A stretch of 64,000 nt of DNA. It comes from Gymnogyps californianus. Taxonomy: Eukaryota; Chordata; Aves; Accipitriformes; Cathartidae. Shown in pieces: positions 1 through 12,000 of this stretch. The notes beneath the pieces are model-generated. The model was not told where the DNA came from and made no database searches. It saw only the letters and a program-made list of their open reading frames with translations. Position 1 is the first letter of the stretch. Each line of letters starts with the position of its first letter. Made by a program: the position numbers and the translations under genes. The stretch is taken from contig NC_059474.1 of assembly GCF_018139145.2 (NCBI RefSeq), positions 45,774,344 to 45,838,343 of the forward strand, given 5' to 3'.

Positions 1-580
1 TTTATGGTAATTACTTGTGAAAATAAAAATTAACAGGAATGTTCACCGAAAACTCTTCCATTGTCACTTTGAAAAATTTTATTTTGAAACAATTATTTTT
101 AAAAATTGTAATACTGGCAGAAAACAGATGGACAAAGCTTTTCTTTGTATAGAGCTGAATAGATGCAATACTACAAAGCCAAGGTGATTGATCCATAGAA
201 CACGTATAATAAAGCCTAATAACTCTCCAGAAATGGCATCAGCTTAAATTTATTTACAATATTTATTTATGAGCAAGTCCATAAAAAAGGAAGGAAAAGA
301 TTGCTCACAAAAAAGCTCCAAATAAAAGCTAAATACTTAGAGTTGAGAGATCCATCTTTTCACTAAACAAGAACTGTTATTATGCAGGTGATGCAGTGCA
401 GCCACAGTTTTGACCAATCAAAACAGGATTTCTTTTTGTAAGGTTATAAACACAAGTTTCAGTAGAAAGAGAGTAGAAGGAATAACTTGGATTTTCTCTT
501 CAAACTTAAACTTGCTATTTTACTTTATGCTTTGCCGTACACTGCTGTGTTGCCTGGTCATTGGGAGTGTTGTGTGTGAC

Positions 581-604
581 TTTTTTTTTTTTTTTTTTCC
601 CCCC
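581..604 (+). repeat. T18-C6 homopolymer junction
   Basis: Eighteen T then six C. Pyrimidine-only, but no coding sequence resembling an exon follows it. Confidence 0.9.
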
Positions 605-876
605 TTGTGTTCCAAATGATTTGCAACAATTTTTACTTTTATTCTCATTTTTTCAGAAGTAAAAGCTCAAAACTGCCAAAAGACTGAGAAACTGAAATAC
701 TAATGACATGACAACAATACTAATGGAATGACAGCTATGTAACCAGAAGAAAGTGATAGTAATTAGCCAATGTTCAATGGATGTATGCTATCACAATCCT
801 TTGGACCTGATAGGGACATGAGACACAAACATCATGAGGAAATGACAACTTGTTATAGAGAACTTCCAGGATATTT

Positions 877-944
877 AAAAAAAACCAAACAAACACCCCC
901 CACCCCACCCCCCAAAACAACACCCCCAAAAAAACCCAAACCAA
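877..944 (+). repeat. 68-nt A/C-only tract
   Basis: Every base in this stretch is A or C: A8, then CCAAACAAAC-type sequence, then C-runs separated by A-runs. A low-coding-value open frame at 770-1171 is stop-free partly because of this tract. See the matching tracts near 15206, 40320, 42443, 48159 and 63583. Confidence 0.9.
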
Positions 945-3900
945 TGAATTTTAGCTTTAATACAAAAAAAGGGCTCGGGTGGAGTAGTAGAAATAAAAAA
1001 TTTGAAGTAGTTAGCGGTAAAGAAAATTGTAGTTTATACATAACTGATAAGAGATGGACGAAAAGAAAAATCTCAGGAGTTCTTGAAGTTCTTAAGGAAA
1101 GAATGAAAATTGTCTCATACCTTCTGCCTCTTCTCTTACCTTCTGCTTTTTCATGCTGTCTCAGTGTCTAGAAGTTGCCATGTTATACCACTTCGTTTTA
1201 GTAGATACCCATTTGTTACACACTAACTTAAATCCAAAGGAAGGATTTATTAGAGGAGCCTTGATGGTTTTATCTTGTGCTGCTGAGATTGAGTTTCCAC
1301 CTCTCTATTTTGAATCTCTACGGGGAATATTTTCATCAGTATGAACACTAAATGACCAGTTCAGACTTGCTTATGGAAAAAAGTTCCTTGATTACCTGAT
1401 TATCATCTCCGCTGACAATAAAAATCGGTCTGCTCTGGGCAGCATTTTTAAATGTTTTGGCGATCTGAATTTTATTGACTGCTAATAAGATGCAGGAAGA
1501 GACATCAAATAGCTTTGGGATGTATTTCGAAGTACAGGCATTTAATAGCATTTTAACTCCATTTACAGGCAATAGCACCATTTCCTTTCTTAATAGAAAA
1601 GAAACCTCTTAAAGGTAGAAACCTATCAATTGAACTATTTTCCGTTTCCTCCGCTGACATCCAGTATCAACTCTCAAATACCTCCCATACTGTTATGACA
1701 GTCATAGCAATTCAGCCAGCCTAATAAATATATAATTATTCCCTTAATTCACAATTTGAAAACAATGCCTTTGAACAGTCCTTCAGACATGGTTTTTATG
1801 GGATAATTCATAAAATTTCTTTACATATCTGTAAGCCTTTTGCTGACTTATCATGCTTTGGGAATGCACAATATTTTGCTTGTGGTTGCAGATCTGAAAA
1901 TGTTTTCATTTTAATTGAGTTTATATTATAAAAAAAACAAAAGAAAAAACATCATTCCTGGTAAATTATCTGGTATGTAAAAGTAACAAAATTGTCAGTG
2001 GCTAAAGTAACACAAAGATTGCCTGTAGATATAATGTGGATACACATACAACACTACTAACAACAGAGACAGGACTCTGTGGTATTTCTGATTTAAGGCC
2101 TAATATTAAAGCCATGTCAGTGGTTGTCTTTCAGCTGACTTCAGTAGCTACTGAGCAACTCAGCATAGTGTTATGCAACAACTTAGCACACTGACCAGTT
2201 TAAATGACTGTGCTAAATTTACCTCATATCATCAGTTGGTGAATCACTTAACGGTGTTTGGCTGCTTTGCCGTGAATGTAATAATCGAGTTGCATTTCTC
2301 AATGCTAACTCTCAATCTCAGTAACAAAAGACTTGTTACTGTCAGTTGCTAGGAATAGATACACCAAAAGATATAGCTGCCAAATTTTGACCAGCTGTAG
2401 GCATTATATGCGGCATAAAATATTTAGTCATCTCATTCGCACATAATCACTTTAAAAGGATGAAAATGTTTTTTGAATGCATAAACTTATTGCTGACTAA
2501 AGAAATATTATTAGAAATTACTGTAATTAAAATCCTCAAATGACAAACAGGCAGCACTGGTGCAAATTTTCCATTCACGCTTTTTCGCCAATGTGCTTCG
2601 TCTCTGATACAGAACTAACAAAAGTGTGCTCCCCATGCTATACATGTCTTGGCGTCTTAGCTGAGTTCAAGGGGAACTTTAAATTTATTGGCAAATAACT
2701 TGTTGGCTGTTGTTACTGACAGTAGTGGGTGGTCTCTAGGATAGAGCTGGACCTTGTGTACGAAGGGTCAGGCAAGAGGTAAGCTCTGTAGAAAACTGCT
2801 GCTGTGTCATGGAAACAAAATCATTTGCATTTGTCAGTGTGTAATAACTCATGCAATTCGTAGGAGGGCATTACAATTCTTTAAACTTTCCATTTCTTCT
2901 GCTGGGAATATGAACTATGTTCAGTGGTCTGCCTGAATTGTTATGTGTCTGTTCTACCTTATTTGCTAATATAGAAAATAACTACAATTTCCATTATCGG
3001 GTGTAGTTACGTGAGTCTTCAACAGAAGGAATTGTAACTGCATAGAAATATTAGCAGTCAGTAGAAGAGGCATGTGGCACAGCCAACTGAAGGCAAAATT
3101 GTTGGGGGAGCATCACACTAGCGTGTGTGCGCGTGCTCACGCTCTCTCTGCCTCTCTCCCTTTCTTTTTCTTATTGCAGACAGGCATAATGTACATGTGT
3201 CACTTCGCAGGTCTGCTACTGTTCTGTCACTATGTGGAGCTACACTTTATTTGTACACTACAAACTCAGGCAGGTCTGCTGAGGATAGTCTACCTGTAGT
3301 TGCTTGACCATATAAGGTTTAAGATAGCAGCTACCAACCACCTCCATAAAGTGAACATGAGGCCATCAAGTGTGACTGTTTTTAGCTACGTGTACTTTTC
3401 CAGAGAGGGATTTATAAATACCATGCTAAAATACATCCTAATAAATCAAATTCAGTATCTGAAATGATTTGAACAAGTGTGCACAACAAATGAGTTTTGC
3501 TGTGCACAGTACAGAATTCTAATGCTGAACTAGTAGATGATTTATGGTTTTACAGTAGTAACTCAGTAGTAATTTAAAAAAAAAAAAACTGAATTAGGAA
3601 CATTTTTTGGTAAGACAGGTACTCAGTAGAGTACAGTACTTGCATGTTCTAAAAAGAAAGGGTTAATACCTCTCTAGCCATAATGAGAGCAATGTCCAGC
3701 AGGGGGAAAAAGAGACTGAAAATGAAGTCTTAGAAGGGGTATCAGTGATGGATGAGTGAAAAAATTCCTTAAGAAGTGTGATCACATCTCTATCGGGAGG
3801 AATGGATGAACCTGTGACTCAGGCAATTCTAATGCAAGTAGTTGCAAAATGAAGTATCTCTGTAAATCAATATGAGGAGGAAAAAATGCTTACGTTTTAA

Positions 3901-6900
3901 ACCCACGGAAAAAAAAAAGGGAAAATAAGAAGTCATAAAGAAAATATTTTCAGGCTTGCCGATTGCAGTCTGTGATACAATTACTTCTATGAACACAAAT
4001 ATCATCCAAGCCTTGAGCAGGGAAAGGGATTTTGGAATCTGAAGACAAATATTGTGTGACTGATGTACAGAGTTGTTCTGTATTTAAAACAGATCTTTAA
4101 AAGATTCATTTCTGAGCTCTGAATCCTTCATGTCATCCTTCAACAAGAAGGAACAATGCTATTCTGACTAATTAGTTAAGGAAGCAATAGTCATGGAGGT
4201 ATCCAAGATGTCCCTTGGAAGATTAGTGAATATAAGATCCAAGATGAAAAACAATTGCAGGAAAACTACATGAGATCTTTAACTGAGGAGCCAGTCATTT
4301 TCTGTACACTACCACAATCCTTTAGCTGGAATCTGTAATTTATGTGCTAGTGATTCTTCCAATAAATTAATTAGATAAAACACCGTTGAGTTCCTGCCAC
4401 ATTTAACATCAAGAATTTCTGAAAGCATAGTCTGCTTTTGTGCGGTGCTGGTTTGAATTTGATGTTGGATGGCAAAATGGACTTTGAAAATGGAATGCAA
4501 TGGTTTTTATGCTTTTCACTGTCTTTTAGACAAGTGAGAAGTAGGTGTGGTCACATTCAGGCTTAATTATTTTGTTAAATAATTGTTATATGGAAACTGC
4601 TACTGTCCAAACATAAAAAATACTAGGCTGACCTTCTTTGTAAGCATTATAATTTTATATGTGGAAAAACATTGTTAGACTTATTTTTCGGGAGATAAAC
4701 TGTAAAGTGGGACAAATTTGTGACAAGTGTTTGACTAATAAGTGTAAGATATGCAAAGTATATTTTGCCAACTTCTATTTCATATTCCACGTACGTTATG
4801 CAAAGTGAAACTGTGTTAGCTTTTGGAGTTTGAGTTAATGATTCTCATTATTTTTAAATTGTTTATGAGCTGCAAATATCCATAATGAGTTGGCTGAAGT
4901 TTCGTTTTATAAATTTGAATGTAGAGCACTATTTGACTTGAACTGGTGATCATATACTTAGATTTTGCTTGCTGAGCGGTTTATGACCTGAGGAATATTA
5001 CATTGATGATGTTTCCATGAGGAGTATACTTTTTCATCATGGCAGATTTACTGAAACTAAAGACCCCTGAAAAGTTAATACGTGCATGTTTTGTGATGAT
5101 GTCATAAAGAATGATTTTTAAAATGTGTTTGCAGAAGGTAGTAGGATTAGTATTGCATAGGAAGCTTTAATTCTGCATTTCTGCTTAACAATACTGTTAA
5201 GCAGACCGGCTTACTGTTTCAGACACATTGTTACAAGTTTTATCTGTCATTTCTATGCTTTGGAGAGAAAGCTTTTACTTTTGTGTACCTACTTCACTTT
5301 TTCATGTCCTTTTCAAAAATTCACTCAGTTTTAGCTGAACCTATTGGTTAACTTGCACTGGTGCATGCTCAGTGGAAGTTAAGTTTGGCACAAAATAATC
5401 TCCAGAGATTTAATCTGAACTGAATGTGCTGAAGTCCAGAGATGGAAGGTTTGCACAGAGATCTATCTTGTGATTAAGTTCCTGCTGGAATTTAACTAGA
5501 ATAGAAAAAAAGGAGGAGGTGCCCTTGCTGCTACTCACAGCAATATAGAATAGAATTGAATAGATACCATAAAACTTGCAGTTTTTCTCTAAATGTGGTG
5601 GCTAAAGTAGACACAGCATTAATGATGATAATTCTGACAAATCCACATCCTCAGTGACAAATTTCTCATGTATAGTTTTTTTATATGGGTATCATCCTGT
5701 GAAAATCTCTGTACATAAAGTATATATAGTATTACTGACTGGAGAGTAATCCAATTGATGTCTCTTTACCAATAGAGGCTATGTAAGATATCATAGTGTT
5801 GGCTTTTTGGTGGGTTTTTTTTTTCCTTTTTTTTATATTACTGTGCTTGGGAAAACAAGCTTCCAGTGACAGCTGCTCTGAATGCAATATAATACGTATC
5901 TGTTCTATGAGAGTGATCATTTAAATTCTGTTAGGAACAACTGGATAAAATGTCGGTCTGGTGTACATTCTAGATCTAAAGAATTTAATTAATTCATACT
6001 TTTTTCTAATTGTATTTAAAATATTCTATGCCTTAAAATTTGTAAGCTGCAGACGCATAAAAGCTATATAGGTTAGGGTTACTTGTAGGGAATTAGTTGT
6101 TGGACTTTTTTTTTTTTTTTAATTGCTTTGAGTTAAGAAATAATAACTGACTATAAGACAAGTTCATGATCCTTTTATCTGACCAACATGCACATATTAA
6201 TTTCAGCAGGATAAACACAGTGCAGCATGTAAAATCCTTATTCAAAGAGTCCTGATTTTTGCTGTTTAGACAGTGGAGTATAGGTTTGGTGTTGTCAGAT
6301 ATGTAAATATTGTTGAGAGATTTTTGGATTCCCTAAAATGTATCTGTATCTCTCCCGTAATGGACCTGTGACTGCAGTGGGACTTAATAGGCTGTTCACT
6401 CTGTCTTCTGGTCTGCAGCAGGAGTCACGAAAAGCTGACTCGGCTGAAGTCACTGAGCGTTTCCTCGTTGGCTTTGTTATGCCTGGTAAATTTCATCACA
6501 GAGGGGAAGAAAGGACTCATAAGGAGGTAGAAGTAATACCATGTATCACATCACTTGTTTCAATGTTAATTGGCATCACTTTGTAAGAAGTATTTTATGT
6601 ATTCTATGTCCTTACCTTACGTAGTCAGTGTGTAGGAGTTAAAATTAGCTTCTTATAGCTTACAACTAATCTTCACGGTTAGAAGAAACCTGTTTCAAAT
6701 TATTTGGCATTTTCTGGGCAGGGACTGTGGTTTTGGTGGCAAGCGTTTGTGTGATGATGTAGAAAAATATTATTTACTAACTTTTTCATTGATACTTGCT
6801 TAGAAGACTCTTGAAAGTAAAGTGATATTTCGGTATAATGGCCTTGTAATACGTACAAGGAAGTTACCCTCTGATTAACTGGTGTATGATTTTGATTTTT

Positions 6901-8199
6901 TTTCAGTTCATTTTGTTTAGAGTTTTCATCAAAAACCAATAACTAGTGAAAACACAGAGTGTATATAAACTTCACTACAACTTATCTGTTATTTCTAGCA
7001 ACATGGTTGCTAGAAATATTGAATGGTAAATTCTTTGGAACGGAGAACTTTTTTAGATCTGGCACAATGGAAGCTCATTTCACTCTTGAGTTATGATCAT
7101 TAAAATGCTAATTGACACTGAATTTAATAGTTAATTTTATTTTAAAAATTGAAACAACAAGAAAAACCTCTTAGGAATTACCAAGAACATATTTTGCTAG
7201 AAACTAATCTTTTTTCATCTCATTTCAAGTTACTCTTATGTGTGGCTGTCCTCAGACTAAAAGATAACAAAAGGTAGAATGTTGTTTTGCTTCAACAATT
7301 TGAAGTTCCAAATCTTGGATAGCTAATAGCTTGCAAATATAGAGATAATCAAGGCTTACTTTGGCTGATATATTTAATATTTCGTCTTGCCTTAACAAAA
7401 CCGTCCTTTGCCACTTCTCAAAACTGCCATGTGACCTATGCTTCTGATACTTTCTTAGTATATACTTAAGTGTAGCTACCCAGTTGTAAAAGATATTGTT
7501 ACTTATTATAATTTTATGTAGAAACTTAAGAATAGCAACTGCAAACTTCAGATTTTTAATCACATTTTTTATTTCTCTCTCACAAATGCATTCATAACTA
7601 CATTTCTTGAGATTCCGAGCAATCTAGTCAATTCTCATGATTTATAGCTCCCTTCCCTTTTATTTGAGCATTAAATATTAGTAGTATTTTTCAAATTAAA
7701 GCTGTTTACCGGGGGATGAAGGGGAGAGATTGGTTTTATTCCTCTATGCACTTAGTATCCTTGGCCTTCTTAACTTTCATTTTTCCTTTATGATAATTTC
7801 TTCTTAATTTCCTTTGCATATTGCTTTGTCTATTTATTTTTACATTATTCATCAATGCAAAACATAGTTTTTTAGAAACTCTTATCTATATTTAGCTCTT
7901 CTTCAGTTAACATTCATGCCTGGGTAACTTTTTTTTTTCATTTGGCTTATCTTGAATTTTTTCTGAATCTGGACATGATCTAAAGTAGCACTGAATCTTC
8001 AGTGCTGAAAAACACAAACCTATAGTTGCTGAGTTTGGGAAAGCACAGACTTTCAAATATATCTTTTTTAATTATAATTATTTCATGGCTTAGCTATTCT
8101 ACTCAATGTGCTGGCACTATAGCAAGGCACATACCTCACTGACGTACTGTAGAGGAAACGTGATCATTCTTGGCACTGCATATAAGTATAGTAAGAGTG

Positions 8200-8480
8200 A
8201 TTAAGGCAGATTAAATGTCTACCTAGTTTGATATCTTGTTTTTCATGACAGCCAGTAGTGGATACTTCTGAAAAAAATCCAAGAAATAGAACATGGATAT
8301 AGTCCTTCTCCCTGGGTATGTCTTCCCAGTTTCTAGTAACCATGAATTTGAGGACTCAGAGGTCAAAATTATGTTTGTATATCACGTTTGATATCCCACT
8401 CCTGCTACTGGCCTTTTCTGCAACTAATCCCATTTATACTTTTCTTTTATAAAACCTTCTTTAAGAAGGAATTCTTCAAC
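8200..8480 (-). repeat. Possible ancient CR1/L2-like interspersed repeat
   Basis: The segment reading CCTAGTTTGATATCTTG, then a GACAGCCAGTAGTGGATACTTC block, then GCCTTTTCTGCAACTAATCC near 8411 resembles an old reptile/bird LINE-derived repeat I remember in that order. The match is imperfect and recalled, not aligned. Strand is inferred by analogy with the CR1 above. Confidence 0.4.
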
Positions 8481-11139
8481 TGAATTGTGCCATATATGAA
8501 AAGGTCTTCCTTTTGTGTTTTAAATCTGCTGCTTGGAAAGTTTATTTCCAATTTCATTCTTCGAGTGAGACAGATAATTCATGGCATGGCTATACCCTGC
8601 ATCACTATGCATAAGTCTGGGATTTTCAAGCTACTGAAGTACTATTTCTATGGCAAATCTTGCCTTAATGAATATTGTAAGATATACTGGCAAATTGTTC
8701 TCTCAGAATATAGCTTTTTGAAGTCTATTTTACTTGTCTTGCTGTTGTTATTCTCCTTTTTTGTTTTTATTAATTATAAAATATTGTCTAGTAATTAGCT
8801 TCAGCATATCAAAATCTATAGGACTCAGGCACCATATATATGTAATTTTCAAAGTAAGTGTCCTAGTTGTCTTTTCTAATGGAGAAATATTGTAGGTTTT
8901 TGGTGGAGGTTTTTTTTGGTGTTTAGGTAGCTTTCTATAAGTAATTGTGAAAAATTACATTTGAACAACATTGGGAACTAGTATAAGATGAAACTTATTG
9001 TGGTAGCAGAAGAAACAGGTGTTGGAAAGAGTCATTTAAACAAATAATAGGAGAGGAAGGGGTGTTGATAAGGCATGGCACTCAGAAAATACTGAAGCTA
9101 AATGACATAGGTAGTCTAACAAGAAAGACTTCTTCAGGAAGGTAATGAGAAGGTTCATTGAGACAATTGCATAGTAACTTTCATTGTAAACAAAGATTTG
9201 CCCCAATCCCAGCCAAGTCCACCCCAATCCCTTGGAAAGTAAGGACTGAATTAATCCTTTTTTTGTTTGTTTTGTTTTACTCTGGCATCTTAATTTAACA
9301 TTTTAACGCAAAAAATAAGTGCGCACATTTCTTTAGATAAAGACCCAAGAGCTTGTTGCTGCCAAGGTACATGACTGTCACAGATGTCCTGAATCAGATT
9401 GCTTGGAATCTGTCTGGCACAGAGTCAGAATTTCAGTGTTTTTCTGTGTATTTTACCTGTAGGGACTCATTTTGCTAGGTGTACTCTGAGCTCTGCTGAA
9501 GCACTTGTAAAGCTCTTTGAAATGGAGGTGTTGGTGTCCCTCTTGCATTCATCAGGCAGGTGATATGGGAAACAAGAATCAGATGCCAATCAGTCTCCAT
9601 TTGGGGTGGAGACTCTAACTCAAGAATTGTACCTCACAACAACAGTGCTTGTAATTAACTTTGAGGGTTGGCCTATTCTGATTGAGAGTCTTAAAAAGTC
9701 ATTGTGCCAGCTAATGGGTGGGAAATATTCTCTAGCTTGTTAGTTGGAGCACTAATGTGGAAGGATCAAGTCCTAGTCCTTACACCAGTTACTGTTTTAA
9801 GCCATGGAAGTTCAACTGAAGAGATTAAAAGGCAGATTTTTCATAATACACTCCAGTCTCATAGCTAAGGAGTCTTCCTGGGATGTGGTATCTGAGAAGG
9901 AATAACTTGTCTAAAGAAGGTTTCCAAGTTTTTCATTTTTTCCTGTGAATGTCTGAATTGTAAGAAATATTCCCCACTGTTTCAGTTATTAAAGCTACAC
10001 TCCATTTCTGATTGCTTTGTGAGTCTGAAGGCTTTTGTAAACAGAATCTAAGTTAATTTAGAGAGTTTAATACTGATTTGAAATGATGTAACTAAGGGCA
10101 CAATTTGGTCCCAAGTGGTGCTTTGATATGAATGTGGTAGTTATGATACAATCACTCAAAATTCCTTAACTGTGACTATTAGAGCTAAAAACTTTGGGGA
10201 TACAGTTAGCTGGCTGGCCATAATTAAAGCAATTTCTTATTGTAATCTGACTTTAGTCAGGCATACTTGAGAGCTGAAATTAACCTTTTTAAAATTCCCA
10301 TCTTTCAGGCCTGAGAGGTCTTTGAAGCGTGAGTATATTAGAATGACTTTTTTGCTTATTTTATCCTGCAGTAGAGAATTTTTTTTTTCTTTCTTGTGGC
10401 AAGCTCTTGTTTAAGTCAGCTCTCTCTGAAGTAAGTCTTTTGCATCTGTTTGTTCATTTGAGTCTGGATAAGCTAATTTCAGAGTAAGGTAGACTCAGTT
10501 TGTAAGAAAGTGAGACTTTGATTTTGGTTACCTTGCCTAGTTCAGTTCTCATTTATACTTATAAATATTTGCTATAACTGATGGCAGAATTTCTGGTCAG
10601 AATAGTCTGCAAAGATACATCCAGTATTGAGAAACATATTTTGTAGAACTAGTTGCTACAGATTGAAACTACTAATCAGCAGAAGTCCTGAGATATCAAG
10701 TAAAGTGCTGAGAAATGGTAATTTTGTTTAGGAGTTTCTGGCATTCATGGGCTCTCTCTGCTTTTGTACTGGTTTCCTTTTCTCAGACATTAAACCATTG
10801 CTATTTCATGCTATATCCTAATCTTGTCCTTGCCCTGGGTGCCTCTCTTGGCTTCTCTCAGTCTGTAAAGTTCTGGACTATCCTAGTTTTAAATTTGCAA
10901 GAGAAGCTTTTCTCAGTGTCACAGAGAGAAAATTGCACCAAGTATTTTTATTCTAGTCTTAGAATATTTTCCCAGATAGTTAAATATTTTTTTTATTTCA
11001 ATATCATTATTTATGTTTCCTATGACAATTAAATCCTCTCCAACCATATTATTTAACCTTATAAATATATTTGAATTGTTTGGTTTTTTGGTCCTAGTTG
11101 AGGAGAGCAGTTCATATTTAGTTCACCTAAATTTTGTAA
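8481..11139. other. Non-coding AT-rich stretch between two old repeats
   Basis: No gene is supported. The 103-codon frame at 8487-8798 and the 105-codon frame at 10715-11032 are AT-rich and have no family resemblance. The second may partly be further decayed CR1. Confidence 0.55.
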
Positions 11140-12000
11140 CATAAAACTCCCTCAGGCATTTGATTCCTTCGCTGTTCTTCAAGTCTGTTCTAATTGGCAA
11201 CAATTTTCTTGTCATATGCCCAGAACTGAACACACTGTTCCAGAAGCAGCTGTGGAAGTGCAGTATACCAAGTACCCAAACACTGTCATACGTAGCTTTT
11301 GGTATACACAGCCTAACACTGCAAAGGCTTTCTTGCTACCAGTTCACACCAATAAAATATAATGTTTTCTCTCTTAACTCCCCTGATTTGATGTTGCTCT
11401 AAAAATGTCGTCTTTTTTATTCAACAACTGTTCCAAATTATTTTTCCCAGTCTAATCCAATTTCATTATTTTCAGGTTATGTTTTGAAAATCTTTGTCTC
11501 ATTGGTATTGCTTTATCTCTGGTGTGATTTGTATATTTCTTCAGCTTATTACTTATTGGATCTTCTAGGTCATTACTTGAAGATGTTGAGTACTAGGCCT
11601 AATAAAGATCTATGTATTATCATAGAAGGGAGCTTTCACTGTTCAATACACACCATGCCTTAAAACTCTGTTGAGTGTAGATTATCAGTATTTTCTTCCT
11701 TTATGAATTCAAGTAAGTATGAATTAATTTTGTGACTGTGTTAAATCACTCACTAAAATAGGAATAGTTTTCATTCATTAGATGGTTTCATTTTCCTTTT
11801 CCCTGTGCTCTTCTGAATAACTATGAAATTCAATCAGAAATCCTATGGCAAAATTGAATGACTGTTTTCTTCCCTGTGGATTAACACTTTCTCCCCCCCC
11901 CCCCCTTTTTTTTAAATTAACTTTTGATATTGCTTTCTAATGTTACTTTCTCATATTATTAATGCAGGCTACTAGGCTGGTTTAGGTACAAATGACCCAA
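11140..12000 (-). mobile_element. Decayed CR1 LINE 3' region
   Basis: On the + strand three blocks occur in the order expected for a reverse-complement CR1 tail. The first, at about 11175-11250, contains GCCCAGAACTGAACACAC followed by TGTTCCAG, the hallmark avian CR1 segment. The second, at about 11570-11615, resembles the segment around AAGATGTTGAGTACTAGG. The third, at about 11740-11760, resembles the segment around TTAAATCACTCACTAAAAT. A weaker block continues at about 11965-12000. Indels, including a C13/T8 run at 11893-11913, break any reverse-transcriptase frame. The outer limits are estimates, and the upstream part (10740-11140) is uncertain. Confidence 0.6.
11893..11913 (+). repeat. 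C13-T8 homopolymer junction
   Basis: A run of 13 C followed by 8 T sits inside the decayed CR1 region. Confidence 0.9.

Larger units (their letters stand above)
1..8199. other. Non-coding AT-rich stretch, probable intron
   Basis: I see no exon, RNA gene or clear transposon here. It contains the T18-C6 and A/C tracts listed separately, T-runs near 5815-5834 and 6106-6120, and a pyrimidine-rich stretch at 3143-3180 that resembles a splice acceptor but leads into no recognisable coding sequence. Assignment to the FSTL intron is inferred from the exon far downstream; it could instead lie outside the gene. Confidence 0.6.

Noticed and set aside
770..1171. 133-codon open frame with Lys/Pro/Thr-rich part
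   Set aside because: The biased composition comes from the A/C-only tract, and the rest has no family resemblance or splice context.
3072..3307. Possible exon after a strong pyrimidine tract ending in GCAG at about 3178
   Set aside because: The translation matches no FSTL domain, and no convincing paired donor in a consistent frame was seen.
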